From Gracilibacillus sp. YIM 98692 (GTDB taxonomy: Bacteria > Bacillota > Bacilli > Bacillales > Amphibacillaceae): a DNA stretch of 64,000 nt. Below are positions 63,706 through 64,000 of the stretch, in pieces (within the stretch, counting starts at the first letter, position 1; each line of letters begins with the position of its first letter). The stretch spans positions 209,217 to 273,216 of the forward strand of contig NZ_WIXM01000003.1 of NCBI RefSeq assembly GCF_010993965.1, given 5' to 3'. The translations under genes and the position numbers were made by a program. Under the pieces are notes generated by a model. The model had not been told where the DNA came from. It saw only the letters and a program-made list of their open reading frames with translations, and did not search any database.

Positions 63706-63933
63706 CGAAAATAACCTCATACACAATATCCATAAACTGTGCATTAACTATTAAATATTTTCCTCCTACTCGTTTAAGGATGAGTGCTTAATCGTCGCTG
63801 TGGAAAAATACTCGCTTTCACCCAAGGGCACAAGTGCGACATCTACTCAAGCTTCCTTTGGTCGCTTTCGCAGTGTCTGCTTTGCCGGGGGAGGGGGGAA
63901 CGCTTCAGCCTCCTCACAAGCAAAAAGCGCTCG
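63706..63933 (-). repeat. Family 1 repeat copy E, cut by an IS element
   Basis: Inverted relative to copies A-C. It contains the right end (TATGGATATTGTGTATGAGG on the minus strand), the CACTC hairpin, the arm 2 closing CCACAGCGACGATTAAGC, the extra module with GCGACCAAAGGAAGCTTGAG shared with copy C, and the GAGGAGGCTGAAGCGTTCC core. It stops in the middle of arm 2 at 63933, where IS-type sequence begins. Confidence 0.85.
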
Positions 63934-64000
63934 TGGAGTGACCCCCATTTATTGGACACTTTTTACGCTACTTGTTCAAACTGAGCTCGATATTTGATCG
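63934..64000 (-). mobile_element. End of an IS3-family (IS150-type) element
   Basis: From 63934 the sequence reads TGGAGTGACCCCCATTTATT then GGACA, the terminal inverted repeat form of many IS3-family elements (TG ends, GACCCC, TTGGACA). The rest lies beyond the window. Confidence 0.7.
63963..64000 (-). CDS. C-terminal end of an IS3-family transposase (partial)
   Basis: The minus-strand frame IKYRAQFEQVA followed by TAA (63965-63963) matches the end of IS3/IS150 integrase-type transposases (...YR.QF). It stops 29 bases inside the terminal repeat. Only 12 codons are visible. Confidence 0.6.
   Translation of the reverse strand, partial: IKYRAQFEQVA

Overview
The window is chromosomal DNA, about 36% GC by eye, from an endospore-forming Bacillaceae. 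Evidence: alpha/beta-type small acid-soluble spore protein, YabG, YhbH, SpoVR, YheD, YjcZ, SigI/RsgI, an aa3-type quinol oxidase (qoxABCD), and strong AGGAGG ribosome binding sites. Acidic proteins and the kinds of intergenic repeats suggest a halotolerant genus near Oceanobacillus, Virgibacillus or Gracilibacillus; this placement is inference from memory, not a search. No rRNA, tRNA or CRISPR array was seen.

Layout. 0-15 kb is a variant of the B. subtilis prsA/yha/yhe neighbourhood: prsA (5' cut), a long divergent yhaM between two copies of a large repeat, yhaO-yhaN nuclease pair, a membrane protein, a methyltransferase, the yhaQ-yhaP ABC exporter, a third large repeat, then yheA, yheB and a yheD-like gene. 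15-30 kb: a PucR-type regulator with msmX, ssp, fumC, yabG, a VanY-type carboxypeptidase, a Mn-type CDF exporter, azlCD, map, a YjcZ peptide, a YueD-type reductase, a trans-sulfuration enzyme, and a DoxX-like membrane protein. 29-36.5 kb: qoxABCD diverging from a two-component system and a DUF389 protein. 36.5-45 kb: zinc-type czcD-czrA with an operator palindrome, a Gly/Pro-rich protein, spoVR, a rhodanese-like protein, an M20 dipeptidase, luxS, a YhcN-type lipoprotein. 45-64 kb: sigI-rsgI, a membrane-anchored serine protease, carbonic anhydrase, aldo/keto reductase, a stand-alone murG paralogue, a MATE pump, an aldehyde dehydrogenase, a LOG-family enzyme, nupC, yhbH, odhAB, and at the end another large repeat broken by an IS3-family element.

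The genes are mostly ordinary core functions. The unexplained structure lies between them: four families of dispersed repeats. Family 1 (0.23-0.52 kb, five copies) has several nested stems whose two sides change together between copies. Family 2 (seven copies, some in tandem) carries compensated stems and, in two copies, a string of small hairpins that share the loop RTCCT. Family 3 (four full copies, one remnant) is a long hairpin plus tail, often next to a stop codon. Family 4 (one copy) is a large hairpin of a kind I recall from other Bacillus genomes. Compensatory changes suggest that structure is kept, either as RNA or as DNA hairpins used for spread. This is the best candidate for an undescribed system here.
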